64,000 nt of DNA, taken from NCBI RefSeq assembly GCF_036898095.1, contig NC_090744.1, positions 95,151,559-95,215,558 on the forward strand. Direction: 5' to 3'. Positions 33,979-44,922 of the stretch are shown piece by piece. The position numbers were made by a program, and so were the translations under genes. Each line of letters begins with the position of its first letter. The stretch's first letter is position 1. The notes below the pieces were generated by a model that had not been told where the DNA came from, made no database searches, and saw only the letters and a list, made by a program, of their open reading frames with translations. This stretch comes from Palaemon carinicauda (taxonomy: Eukaryota; Arthropoda; Malacostraca; Decapoda; Palaemonidae).

Positions 33979-34351
33979 AGACTTACCTCATGGTGTGTGG
34001 AAGTCCCTAAAAGCCCCATCTGTGCTATGCATAAGCTGTTTAGAGGAAACCCTGAAACCTCGTGATTCTAAAGGATGATGGCCTGAGCAATCAGTGCTAG
34101 TGTAGAATTTAGCAATTTGACTTGACTAGGTAACCATAAGGTTGGAGCTAAATCCTAACTTAACCTAGGCATTGCCCGACTCCACCTCGCATGGAGGACA
34201 AGAACATTATAAATATATACATATATATTAGGTTATGCAAAGAGCAAGGTACCCACAGGTTTACCTTGATCACTGGATCTTGGTAAAAAAAAGACTTCAG
34301 AAGTTCCAGTGTTAATGCAAGGTTGCCACTGAGTCTACTAAGGTCAGTCAG

Positions 34352-34660
34352 TCATCCCAAGACAGAGGAGACAGAAGCTGATCCTGTGAGACCAGGATGG
34401 GTGTGGTGGAAAGACCGAAGCACAGTGCCTTGAACTGGTGTTTCTTGTTTGTCTAGACTGAATCTTTGAACCTTCCTAGATGGATGATTTGGACCTGGGA
34501 GTAAGTGTCCTTTAGGTCCAGTGTGCAAATGAAGACCTGAGGTCTTAGCCCTTGTTTGAACTCCAACATGGTGTGGACATCGACCAAAAGGGACAGCTCC
34601 TTGTGGATCCTTTTGCATGGAAGATTATCGACGCTGGAGTCTTGACTCATGTCGTAGAGA
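34352..34660 (-). pseudogene. DIRS reverse transcriptase remnant (element A)
   Basis: The frame at 34453-34650 reads GLRPQVFICTLDLKDTYSQ. Beyond it, in other frames, come ALCFGLST-like and WDD-like pieces. It is a decayed counterpart of 39870-40170 in element B. The frame is too broken to read the full domain. Confidence 0.65.
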
Positions 34661-35710
34661 ATCAGGCGCGATATCCAGTGTAAGAGTTCTTCTCTGAGAG
34701 AATTCCTTTAACTAACAGAAGGAAGGCAATGCTTAGCCTTACCATGTGGCCTGGGATTGATGCTATTCCTTAGAATAGAATCAATCTGGCGAATGTTAAT
34801 CAATGGTTAATCGTTGGGTATCGTGGTTACTGTGCAGTTGGATAGTGCTCGCAAGTAGTACCCTGTCGACAAGCGTTGATGAGGGTTGTCGAACGTTTGC
34901 CAATCACTTTAGTGAAATGGCGAACGGCCAGTAGCGAGAAGTATGTAGTATACCTTCTGATCTAGGAAACTACAGGAAGAAGTTGACTATTAAGTTCGAG
35001 TCACGAACTGCTGGCGAATTGCCGATGACCGATGAATGGGTGGTCTGTGAGTCGATGGTGAGTTAGAGATCAGCAAGCTGATTATGGTCCCCACTGGTTG
35101 GTAAGAGATGAGCAACCTGAAGATGGGCTGGTCAGAGATCAGCGAGCTGATGACTGGATATTGACTAGCAATCGGTGATTGGAAATGCTAGCAATTGGAG
35201 ATCGTTAGTCATTGGAGGGACTAGATGTCAAAGATCAGCATTGAGCTAGCAATTGGCGATCTGGTGATCGGCAACCTAGCGATCAGTAAACTGTGAACTA
35301 GCAATTGGCGATCTGGTGATTGGCAACCTAGCGATCAGTAAACTGTGAACTAGCCATCAGCAAACCGTGATCCAGAGATCACACTGTTGATGCTTTCCTG
35401 TTTTCTGACAGTGGTTTGTCAAGGAAAAAGAAACTTCAGAAGAGACAGGGACCAAGGATTCCCCGTTTCGATTCCCCTTGTAGGATCGAATCTTCGGGAT
35501 CTTGAATCCTTCTGTGAAGCCTTATTCCTCTTTTCCCGGTGGCAATGTTTATGTGTTTGCAGGGAGGAATGGGGCAATGGTGACCTGTCCAAAAAGTTTT
35601 AATCCTTTTTACTGACTATTGCGCGAGTGTGTAAGAGAGTACTGGAGCGATGGCACACAGGATGATGCTGGTGCTTAATATCTGCCTGGAGAGGAGGCAA
35701 GCGCTGGCTC

Positions 35711-36500
35711 TTAGGCAAGCGCTGGTGCATTAGATCTGCGAGCCTTGACTCTTTGGCAAGAGCTGGCGCATTGGATCCGAGACCGTAACTGCGCAGGAGG
35801 GCGCAGGAAAGTGAGGAAGAGCGCTGGCGCGCAGTAAGGCACTGTGTAGTTTTGTGCATTCTCCCTAGAATGCGCCGCAGCGTGACTGGTTGCACAAGGG
35901 TGGGTGCATTGGCGGGTGCGAGAGAGTTCTATGTGGAGACTGTTGGCGCGCGCGTACGGAAAACCATCGGCACCCGCGCGCATTAGACTGCGCTCAAGAA
36001 TATTGGAGCGCGCACGCGCAAAGGTCGTCGGCGTGCGCACACGCAAAGGCCGTCGGCGTGCACATGCGCGGAAGGCCACAGGCGTGCATGCGTGGAAGAC
36101 CGTCAGCGCGCGTGCACGGAAGTGTGTCGGCGCACGTGCACGAAAGTGTGTCGGCGCACGTGCACGAAAGTGTGTCGGCGCGCGTGCGCGGTAGACTGTT
36201 GGTGAGCTCGCGTGCGCGCGGGAGACCATCGGCGGCCACGCGCGGAAGAAAGTCAGCGCGCAATACTGTTGGCACGCGCGCGGCATACTGTTGCCACATG
36301 CGTGCAAGACTATTGGCGTTGGCGCTCGCTCGCGCGGAACACTGTTGCTGCGCGTGCAATACTATTGCTGTTGGCGGTCGCGGAACACTGTTGCCACGCG
36401 TGCAAGACTATTGGCGCACGCAGAAAATCGCCAAGACGATCTACCGCGCATGGGCGCCGATGGTCTCCCACGCGCGGTAGATCGTCTTGGCTCGCACACG
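35711..36500 (-). repeat. CpG-rich Ala/Arg-coding repeats in gag of element A
   Basis: Alternating purine-pyrimidine CG/CA/TG sequence with imperfect units of about 24-33 bp. A perfect triplet of the 24-bp unit AGTGTGTCGGCGCACGTGCA(CGAA) occurs at about 36120-36190. In the minus frame it reads PTHFRARA repeated. Both strands show long open frames here because stop codons are rare in such sequence. Confidence 0.8.
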
Positions 36501-36519
36501 TGCAAAGGTAGCGCTAGTA

Positions 36520-36945
36520 GGTTGGCAGGTCAGCTGACAGGACGATCAGGAACTTGGATGTGCCCTTTGGAAGAGCGAGCATCCACCGATGGGGATCGTA
36601 AAAAGGTCTGCATTAGAGTCCAGGACCGAAGTTCAAAAGAACTACGTTGCAGTGCAAGGTTGCGCTGGTAGATCAGCTGGCAAGATGATCAGGAACTGGG
36701 ATGTGTCCTTTTGAAGGGCGAGCAACCACCAATGGGGACCGTAAAAAGGTCCGCATTAGAGTCCAGGACCGAAGTCCAAAAGGACTACGTTGCAGCGCAA
36801 GGTTGCGCTGGTAGATCAGCTGGCAGGACCATCAGGAACTGGGATGTGCCCTTTGGAAGGGCGAGCATCCACCGATGGGGATCGTAAAAAGGTCCGCATT
36901 AGAGTCCAGGACCAAAGTCCATGGACTAAGTTGCAGAGCAAGGTT
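36520..36945. repeat. tandem array of 141-143-bp units (element A)
   Basis: Three head-to-tail units, with GTTGCGCTGGTAGATCAGC marking the starts at 36659 and 36802. Each contains GGGATGTG(C/T)CCTTT and GTCCAGGACC. Element B has the same three-unit array at about 42055-42440. Then 36955-37209 carries two units of a second tandem repeat with GATCCTCCGA and CTCTCTCGCG. Confidence 0.8.
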
Positions 36946-37209
36946 GCGCCGTTAGGTCTGCTTGATCCTCCGACGAGGTGTCTCTATGAGAGGGCTCTCT
37001 CGCGGACGAGAGAGGTGAATACTTCGTAGAAGAGACTTGAAGACACCTGTGATGACGCCCATGAGGGGCGGTGGATCAGCAAGCTGACCTTCAACAGTAG
37101 CGATCCTCTGAAGAGGAGAATCTATGAGTGCCCTCTCTCGCGAACGAGAGGTGAACACCTCGTAGAAGAGACTTGAAGACGCCCATTGAGGGCCGGTGGA
37201 TCAGCAAGA

Positions 37210-37557
37210 TGACAAATTCGTAGATAATTTGTATTTTTCCTAACTATACAAACCTTAGCTATTTATCAGGCGTTATACTTTCGGCGGAGCTGAAATGAAG
37301 AGCCATTAAAATTTAGCGAGGGTTAACTACCCACACCGCTAGTTAGCGGGGGTAGGGGGGGGTAGCTTGCTACCACTCCCGTTCACACACCTGTGATTTA
37401 GTCACTTTGCTTGGAGGTAGGACTTCAAGGGGGATAGGGATGGCGGGCAAGTTTGTATAAATAGCTAAGGTTTGTAAAGTTAGGAAAAATACAAATTATC
37501 TACGAATTTGTCATTTGTTCCATAACTGGAATACAAACCACGCTATTTATTAGGGGT
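37210..37557. repeat. left terminal repeat and internal complementary region of element B
   Basis: The outer 57 bp, starting TGACAAATTCG at 37210, returns in reverse complement at 37456-37513 with very few mismatches. Immediately after, 37512-37557 is the reverse complement of the right outer end (44232-44277; shared TAACTGGAATACAAACCACG). Complements of both outer ends side by side are the defining internal complementary region of DIRS elements. Confidence 0.85.
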
Positions 37558-38199
37558 GACTCACCCATTAGGAAGGTTGGACGTCCCTGCCACTCTGGCT
37601 TTGCCTGGGGACTCCTTATCTGAGTATGTTAGTACTCAAAAATAAGGAGTCCCTACCCTCGCTAAACCTTGCTACGCAAGGTCCGCGGCCTACGCAAGTT
37701 GTGTGTTGAGACGTGCAGAAGTGTGACTGTCTAGGTAAAGTTATTCCGAGTCTATGTAGGAAAAACCTGATGTAACCAAGACTTCCCAATACCACCTCGC
37801 CAGGGTTTGGGGATGGAACAGTATTAGCTTAATACTAGGTACACAAAGGAGCATGGTTTACCTGCAGTGGTTTGAGGTCAGCTTATGCAGAGAACCCAGG
37901 ATGCTGCTTTCCCCACAAGAGGGTAAGATGAAGAAAAGAATAAGGGCCAGTCAAATCTTTTCATTCACGCAGACTAAAAACGGGTAACAGTGCCCTCATC
38001 CTTCTGCTCTTTGTCCAATAAGGAACTTGAGGTATACAACCAGCTGTTGTGCAGCCACCACCGGACCGATAGAGATCGTATCGAGTTCCTGTGGGTCCCG
38101 TCTTGCAGGAGAAAGGTTGGGAAAGTCACCTGGAGCATTCACATCCTTTATTGTAAAACATGCGTCACAGAGTAATCTGCTAAGAAGGACCAGGGGCAT

Positions 38200-38580
38200 A
38201 GTTATGCCCGACACTGTGAGTCGTCATGTCGAGATGATGTTTCGGTGATCCTCCTCTAGTCTCTCCCAGTGCTGACAAGAGGAGGGACCCAGGCAGGCTG
38301 TTGCAGTTTTCTTTAGGTAAAGTCTCATACCTTACCCCGGGTACAGTAACAGATGATCTGGATCGTCCGTTACCGAGTTGAGACTTGTGTAGGATCCGTC
38401 ACCTCTGGAGACTGTGTCTGGCGACATACTCAGGGACGAAACTGAACATTGTCTTTCGCCCTTCTCAATAATGGGCAATGTCAAAAGAGAGACCATGAAG
38501 TTCCTTGACTCGTATGGTTGCTGTCCAAGTGTGTAGGAACATTGTGTTCTTAAATCAGGAGAAAATTTGTTGCCTGGTGA
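38200..38580 (-). pseudogene. DIRS tyrosine recombinase remnant (element B)
   Basis: In the minus-strand translation the phrase TIRVKELHGLSFDIAHY is followed by a stop and then FSFVPEYVAR. Next, in a neighbouring frame, comes VTDDPDHLLLYPG and then Tyr/Leu/Lys-rich sequence (YLKKTA-like). This is the R(V)xELHxLS box with the family's catalytic Arg, the FSFVPxFVA segment and the DPDxLLCPVRAL-type segment of DIRS recombinases. The C-terminal His-x-x-Arg and Tyr are not readable. This is the only recombinase trace in the window. Confidence 0.65.
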
Positions 38581-39742
38581 AGTGGAACATAAGGAGGTCC
38601 CTTTAGGGATCGGAGATTTGAACCATGTTCTGAGAGGAAGGTCTCAATTCCGACTGGGGAAAGGCAAGTTGTAAGTCCGTATGAGTTAGGAAAAGTCTAT
38701 CGATGAGAGGATGTCCCTTTCTTTCAGTTTGAAGGTGAAGGATCAAGGTTTAGTGATTATCTTTACCTGTCTTTTCCTCTTGTATATACTCGAGGATTCT
38801 GCTATTGATGGAATCGAGGTATCGAGTGGAGAGACACTTTCACATGACACCAACCACACAAGACGCGATACTGCCTGGTAGACTGATGCTGAGGAATTCC
38901 TCAGATATCTAGACAACATTTTCACAAAGAGGTATTGGGTAGTCTTCAGTCGCACAATCATAGCAAAGATATAGCTTGTGGTAGGTGTCGAAGTGGGTTG
39001 TCTGTTATGTGGAGAGGGTTCTCTTTGAGACTCTATCAGGAGCTGCAAAAGGTTTGGAGACCGTTCTGCATAATACCATAGCGGAGCTAGGAGAGTCCTT
39101 GAGAGGTTGCCCGATGTTCTAGCCTAGTTGAGTGCCCTTCTCCAGATAAAACAGGGACGAGACGTAAACGTCATTGTCGTACCTACCGTTGTTGCCAGAG
39201 AGCCTTGGGGTCTAGGGCTGGCGAGCAACGGTAGCCTGAGATTCAGGAGCGTTGCGAACAGACCCCGTGGTTGGAGGACCTCGTAAAGTCGGGACTTTGT
39301 TGGCTACATGGCGATCCAAAGTCCATTCGGTATACCTTATCTGAGATGCTGTGCACAGATTGTTGGCGAGCACGTTCTTTCAATCTGGAATGAAGCGGGC
39401 TGATAGTGGTACCGAACGGACTTCAGCCCATCTCAGTGTTTATCCTATTAGATGGGAAGAGGCTACAAGCAAGTTCCTTCTTGCTTGTCGATGTGAGTCT
39501 CTATGTGGTGTGTCGTCCATCACATCACTGAGTGGTCTGTTAGGAACCGATGAGGCTGCCGAAGGACCGGAAAGTTGGCCTTCATCTCCTAAGAGATTTA
39601 AGTGAAGGTCCCTTCAGGCTCTGTCCAGAGGGCTGAGGTTGTGGGGTGCAGCACTATGGTCCCTCCTTTCTTCTTTTTTCCGACTCAAGTCTCTTGGAAT
39701 GGAAGTCGTTCTCGTTTCGAGAAGGTTTGGTGGAGATTGGTG

Positions 39743-40290
39743 TCAAGAATCATTCCCAGATACACCAGTCTCCTGGGAGGGAAGTATTGAAGACTTCCGT
39801 AGGTTTACCCTGATCACTGGATCTTGGTAAAAAGACTTCAGAAGTTCCAGTGTTAATGCAAGGTTGCCACTGAGTCTGCTAAGGTTAGTCAGTCGTCCCA
39901 AGACAGAGGAGACAGAAGCCGATCCTGTGAGACCAGGATGGGTGTAGTGGAAAGACCGAAGCACAGTGCCTTGAACTGGTGTTTCTTGTTTGTCTAGACT
40001 GAATCTTTGAACCTTCCTAGATGGATGGTTTGGACCTGGGAGTAAGTGTCCTTTAGGTCCAGTGTGCAAATGAAGACCTGAGGTCTTAGCCCTTGTTTGA
40101 ACTCCAACATGGTGTGGACATCGACCAAAAGGGACAGTTCCTTGCTGATCGTTTTGCATGGAAGATTGTCGACGCTGGAGTCTTGACTCGTGTCGTAAAG
40201 GATCAGGCGCGATACCCAGTGTAAGAATTCCTCTCAGAGAGAGAATTTCTTTAACTAACAGAAGGAAGGCAACGCTTAGCCTTACCATGC
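39743..40290 (-). pseudogene. DIRS reverse transcriptase remnant (element B)
   Basis: An open frame of 181 codons is present, but the RT-like phrases lie in several frames: VFICTLDLKDTYSQ-type, ALCFGLST-type, WDDWLTLADS-like, and a C-terminal SILPSQETGVSGND in the open frame. It is colinear with 34352-34660 of element A. It is not functional. Confidence 0.6.
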
Positions 40291-41134
40291 ACCCTGATGG
40301 GATTGATGCTATTCCTTAGAATAGAATCAATCAGGCGAATGTTAATCAATGGTTAACCGTTGGGTATCGTGGTTACTGTGCAGTTGGAGAGTGCTCGCAA
40401 GTAGTTCCCTGTCGGAAAGCCGTTGATGAGGGTTGTCGAACGTTTGCCAATCACTTTAGTGTGATGGCAAACGGCCAGTAGCGAGAAGTATGTTGTATAC
40501 CTTCTGATCTAGGAACTACAGGAAGCGCTTGACTAGTAAGTTCGAGTCACGTACTGCTGGCAAATTGCCGATGACACCGATTTATTTGGTCTGTAAGGCG
40601 ATGGTGAGTTCGAGATCAGCAAGCTGATTATGGTCCCCCCTGGTTGGTCAGATATGAGCAAGCTGAAGATGGGCTGGTCAGAGATCAGCGAGCCGAGTTC
40701 AATGATCGAAGAAAGATGAGCTGCCCATCGGTGATCTAGTGATCAGCAAGCTGATGACTGGTTATTGACTAGCAATCGGTGATTGGAAACGCTAGCAATT
40801 GGAGGGACTAGACGTCAAAGATCAGCATTGAGCTAGCAATTGGCGATCTGGTGATCGGCAACCTAACGATCAGTAAACTGAGAACTAGCCATCAGCAAAC
40901 AGTGATCTAGAGATCAGTCTGTTGATGCCTTCCTTTTTGCTGATGGTGGTCTGTCAAGGAAAAAAAAAACTTCAGAAGAGACAGGGACCAAGGATTCCCC
41001 GTTTCGATTCCCCTTGTAGGATCGACTCTTCGGGATCTTGCATCCTTCTGTGAAGCCTTATTCCTCTTTTCCCGGTGGCAATGTTTATGTGTTTGCAGGG
41101 AGGAATGGGGCAATGGTGACCTGTCCAAAAAGTT

Positions 41135-42070
41135 TTATTCCTTTTTACTGACAATTGCACGAGTGTGTAGGAGAGTACTGGAGCGATGGCACACAGGATG
41201 ATGCTGGTGCTTAATATCTGCCTGGAGAGCAGGCAAGCGCTGGTTCTTAGGCAAGAGCTGGTACATTGGATCTGCGAACCTTGACTCTTTGGCAAGAGCT
41301 GGCACATTGGATCCGAGATCGTAATGCGCAGGAGGGCGCAGGAAAGTGAGGAAGAGCGATGGCGTGCAGTAAGGCACTGTGTAGTTTTGTAAATTCTCCC
41401 TAGAATGCGCTGAAGTGTGTGACTGGTTGAGCAAGGGTGGGTGTATTGGCGCGTGCGTGCGGGAGACCATCGGCGTCAGCGCGCGGAAGGCTGCGTGCGC
41501 GCACAGTCGAGGGCCGTCGGTGCGCACGCGCGTAAGGCCGTGGGTGCGCGTGCGCGGTAGACTGTTGGTGAGCTCACGCACCCGCAAGAATGTTGGCGCG
41601 CGTGCAGGAGACCATCGGCGCCCGTGCGCAGAAGAAAGTCGGAGCGCATGCGCGCAATACTGTTGGTGCGCGCGCGTGTGAGACCCTAGGTGCCCACGCG
41701 CACATGCAAGACTACTGGCGCGCGCGCAAGAGCATTGGCGCTTGCGCGCCTGGAAAATCGTCGGCGCGCGCGCAAAAGCATTGGCGCTAACGCGCGCGCG
41801 CAAAAGCATTGGCGCTAACGCGCGCGCACAGGAGACCATCGGTGCCCCCCGCGCATAAGATCGACAGCGTGCGCGAGCAGAAGACTGTTGGCGCGCGCGC
41901 ACCGGAGGCCATAGGCACCCGCGCGCGGAAGATCGTCGGTCCGCGCGAGCGTGGAAAATCATCGGGGCGTGCGCGGGATACCATCGCCGCCCGTGCGCGG
42001 AAGATCGTCGGCGCGCACGCGCGTGCAAGACTGTTGGCACGTGCGCGTAAGACTGTCACTAGTAGGTTGG
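41135..42070 (-). repeat. CpG-rich Ala/Arg-coding repeats in gag of element B
   Basis: A 301-codon minus-strand frame (41135-42040) consists largely of repeats such as ARAPTIFRARA, ARARRRSSA and AHGRRWSPA, encoded by alternating GCGCGC/GCGTGC sequence with a period near 24-33 bp. It corresponds to 35711-36500 in element A but has diverged by unit gain and loss. It is much richer in CpG than anything else in the window. Confidence 0.75.
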
Positions 42071-43040
42071 CAGGTCAGCTGGTAGGATGACCAGTGGCAG
42101 GACGATCAGGAACGGGGACTTGCCCTTTAAAAAAACGGTGACCATCCACCGATGGGGACCGTAAGCAGGTCTGCGTTAGGACTTCGTTGCAGCGCAAGGT
42201 TGCGCTGGTAGATCGGTAGGTCAGCTGGCAGGACGATCGGGAACTGGGATGTGCCCTTTGGAAGGGCGAGCATCCACCGATGGGGACCGTAAAAAAGGTC
42301 CGTGTTAGAATCCAGGACCGAAGTCCAAAGGACTACGTTACAGCACAAGGTTGCGCTGGTAGATTGGTAGGTCAGCTGGCAGGACGATCAGGAACTGAGA
42401 TGTGCCCTTTGGAAGGGCGAGCATCCACCGATAAGGTCCTGGTAGGTCTGCTTGATCCTCCGAAGAGGTGTCTCTATGAGTGGCCTCTCTCGCGAACTAG
42501 AGGTGAATACTTCGTAGAAGAGACTTGAAGACACCCGTGATGACGCCCATGAGGGCCGGTGGATCAGCAAGCTGACCTTTAACAGTAGGGATCCTCCGAA
42601 GAGAAGTCACTATGAGTGGCCTCTCTCGCGAACGAGAGAGGTGAAAACTTCGTAGAACAGACTAGATGACGCCCATGATGATGCCCCCTGAGGGCCGGTG
42701 GATCAGCAAGCTGACCTTAACAGTAGCGATCCTCCGAAGAGGAGTCTCTATGAGTGGCCTCTCTTGCGAACGAGAGAGGTGAACACTTCGTAAAAGAGAC
42801 TTGCCAAGACCGTGCTCCGCCCCTGAAGGAAGAGAAACTCAGCAAGGGGGGAGAGAAGTCTGGGCGAAGGCAGCAACAGCAGTCGGAGACGATGAATTTA
42901 TTAAGATGTGGGAAGTTCTCCCTCTGAAGGGAGAAACAACCTCACACCTGAGGAGGAAACTTCCCTCGGAAGAGAAGTTTTCCAACCCCTGGAGGCGAAC
43001 CTCCTTTAGCGATCTAAGATGATCTGAAGTGCTGGTCATG
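42055..43040. repeat. tandem arrays in 5' gag region of element B
   Basis: Three units of the roughly 142-bp repeat (to about 42440) are followed by three units of a second repeat of about 125-140 bp (about 42450-42800). The second is marked by GATCCTCCGAAGAG and GTGGCCTCTCTCGCGAAC. The remainder to 43040 is single-copy gag-like sequence. Confidence 0.7.
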
Positions 43041-44084
43041 TTGTCACGGGAGTACTTCTAAGAGAAGGGATGACGCCCATGACGACGTCCTCTGAGGGAC
43101 GGTAGTGACAGGAGATTCCCCACGCATGAACAGAACAGCTCTGCTTCGTTGGCACTCCTAGTCGAACGAAGAAAAACTGCATAGCTAACTGGGAAAAAAT
43201 AAAATTAAATCATTATTTAACAAATTCCCTAGGAAGGAATTCCAAAGAGGAACCCTGAGGGAACAACATAGAATAAGCATTCGCCAACAAAAACTTAATT
43301 ATTTAACAAATACCCCAAGAGGAACTCAAAAGGAGGGGAAAGCATAAAATTAAGTATTGCTCCCTTCCTTCCGCAGTCAACATCCACGGGAGAAGGGGGG
43401 AGAGGAGTAACTGTAATAAAACAGAATTACAATTATTTAAATCAGCTAAGAATATTCACTAATAGTGAGAACCACTGACCCTCTGAAGGGAAGTGTTCCC
43501 CACAGAGAAAGCTGAAAAGTTAAAATACAATCATATTTTCACTAAAAATAATTGCGACAAATAATCGGAAGAGCAACCTAACCCGCGCACGGGTAAGGAG
43601 CTTCCTCAATACTACACTGTTGTTGTAAAGGTGAACGACCTCGAGAAGAGAGAAACCGTAGTCAATCTTTGAAAGGCCACATTCCCTTCGCTCAGAATCC
43701 ATGTTTCCCGTAGGAAAAAAAGGAAAAGGCGAAGACAATAGTTGAATAATGAGGGTCCAAACGATGACGAATCCTCTGCGGCGGCCGAGTTAATGGTTAT
43801 ATGCCGACGGGAAGACCGATGGACCAGAGAGGGAGAGGTCATTCCCCACGAAGTGGAACTGTGCTGGCCTTGCTACTACGCAACTGTCGTCATCATATAT
43901 GTATCACACACACACAGCACAAACACTGAAAAGGAAACTTACCACATTTCTATACACATATATATACATAAACATTAAGAATGTTTTTATATATATACAA
44001 GTATAAGAAAAAGTAAGTTAAAAGACAAAAATTAATGGCAGTCCAGAATACGCGAGGAGGGGGAGAGGAAACAACCGCTCTCGA
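43041..44084 (-). other. 5' gag and leader region of element B
   Basis: This lies between the tandem arrays and the right terminal repeat. Short minus-strand frames (43520-43842) are not recognisable, and the Cys/His motif of elements C and E was not found. Short (AC)n and (TA)n runs lie at 43905-43995. Confidence 0.5.
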
Positions 44085-44329
44085 TCCGAGCCAAAAGTAA
44101 AGTGACTAAATCACAGGTGTGTGAACGGGAGTGGTAGCAAGCTAACCCACCCCTACCCCTGCTAACTAGCTGTGTGGGTAGTTAACCCTTGCTAAATTTT
44201 AATGGCTCATCATTTCAGCTTCGCCGAAAGTATAACCCCTAATAAATAGCGTGGTTTGTATTCCAGTTACAGAACAATTACACTTTTGCTATGATTATTT
44301 AACAGGAAGCCCCCGTTTGTGTCATGATA

Positions 44330-44760
44330 AGGTAATCCCAAATATTTCACCCTCTGTCTGGGAGTCCTAAAGAGCTTTACTGTACTCCATATATCTTACT
44401 CAACAGAGACAAGAGGCACAGTCTATCTTGATGGTGAAGTGGTTAATTTGTTGAATGTGAGAAACTGGTAATCACTGAGACCTGTTGGTAGACGCATGCC
44501 AAATGAAAGTACTAAAAAAATCTAGCGTGAACACTTGGGGAATAATAGCCAATCTGAAGCACCAGACTTTGATTTAGTAGCTAATTTTCACATAGATGGA
44601 GGAGAAATCCCGTAGGATAGAGGAAATGGATCTAAGGATATCTTCGAGTCTACAGGGACTGAGTGGTCATCCTTTTTATGACGGATTGTATGCAGATAGC
44701 CATAACAAATCTGAATTGAGTCTGGGGAACCAAGCTTGAAGACCGATGACTGGTCTCCAA
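44330..44760 (-). pseudogene. heavily decayed DIRS reverse transcriptase remnant
   Basis: Minus-strand phrases resembling RT pieces appear in order: RPVIGLQ-like at 44755-44735, VWCFRLAIIPQVFT (like ALCFGLxTAPQVFT) at about 44570-44530, and EGEIFGITL (like RVKYLGITL) at about 44360-44335. There are many stops. It belongs to no complete element here. Confidence 0.45.
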
Positions 44761-44922
44761 ATCCCTGTCATCTATTTCATTCATGAGTAATCTGTAGGAC
44801 TCCTTAAACCTTCTCGACAGCCTTCATGCTGCCTCTGTTCCTGTAACTGATGGGTGAGTTTTGGTAGATCACGAACAAAACTGACAAGCAGATCTTGAAC
44901 GTTTTGTTGCGCAACATATTTA

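Larger units (their letters stand above)
33689..37209 (-). mobile_element. DIRS-like retrotransposon A, internally deleted and truncated
   Basis: It begins at the left with a partial terminal repeat (AGCTGAAAACCAG at 33709) directly against the right end of element C. An internal complementary region follows (33875-33978), then an RT remnant (34256-34650), non-coding decay, a gag with Ala/Arg-rich repeats (35600-36500) and tandem units (36520-37209). It stops at 37209 where element B begins. From 34258 to about 36540 it is colinear with B at 39800-42080. The recombinase region present in B is missing. Confidence 0.75.
37210..44277 (-). mobile_element. DIRS-like retrotransposon B with complete ends
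   Basis: About 7.07 kb. The inverted terminal repeats are about 150 bp (left 37268-37413; right, in complement, 44085-44240), sharing TTATACTTTCGGCG, TTTAGC(A/G)AGGGTTAACTACC and CACACCTGTGATTTAGTCAC. An internal complementary region lies at 37456-37557. Inside are a decayed tyrosine recombinase (38200-38520), RT remnant (39743-40290), repeat-bearing gag (41135-43040) and a 5' gag part. The order fits DIRS read on the minus strand. All ORFs are broken. Confidence 0.85.

Noticed and set aside
36120..36190. CRISPR-like short tandem repeats
   Set aside because: Units are contiguous 24-bp tandem copies with no unique spacers, in a eukaryotic retroelement ORF.
35890..36511. Plus-strand frames of 96-196 codons rich in Ala, Arg and His
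   Set aside because: They lie opposite the gag repeats of DIRS element A; the GC-rich repeat simply lacks stop codons on both strands.
44278..44922. Continuation of element A on the far side of element B
   Set aside because: If B had inserted into A, gag sequence should resume after 44277. Instead a different, older RT remnant follows, so A is more likely truncated.
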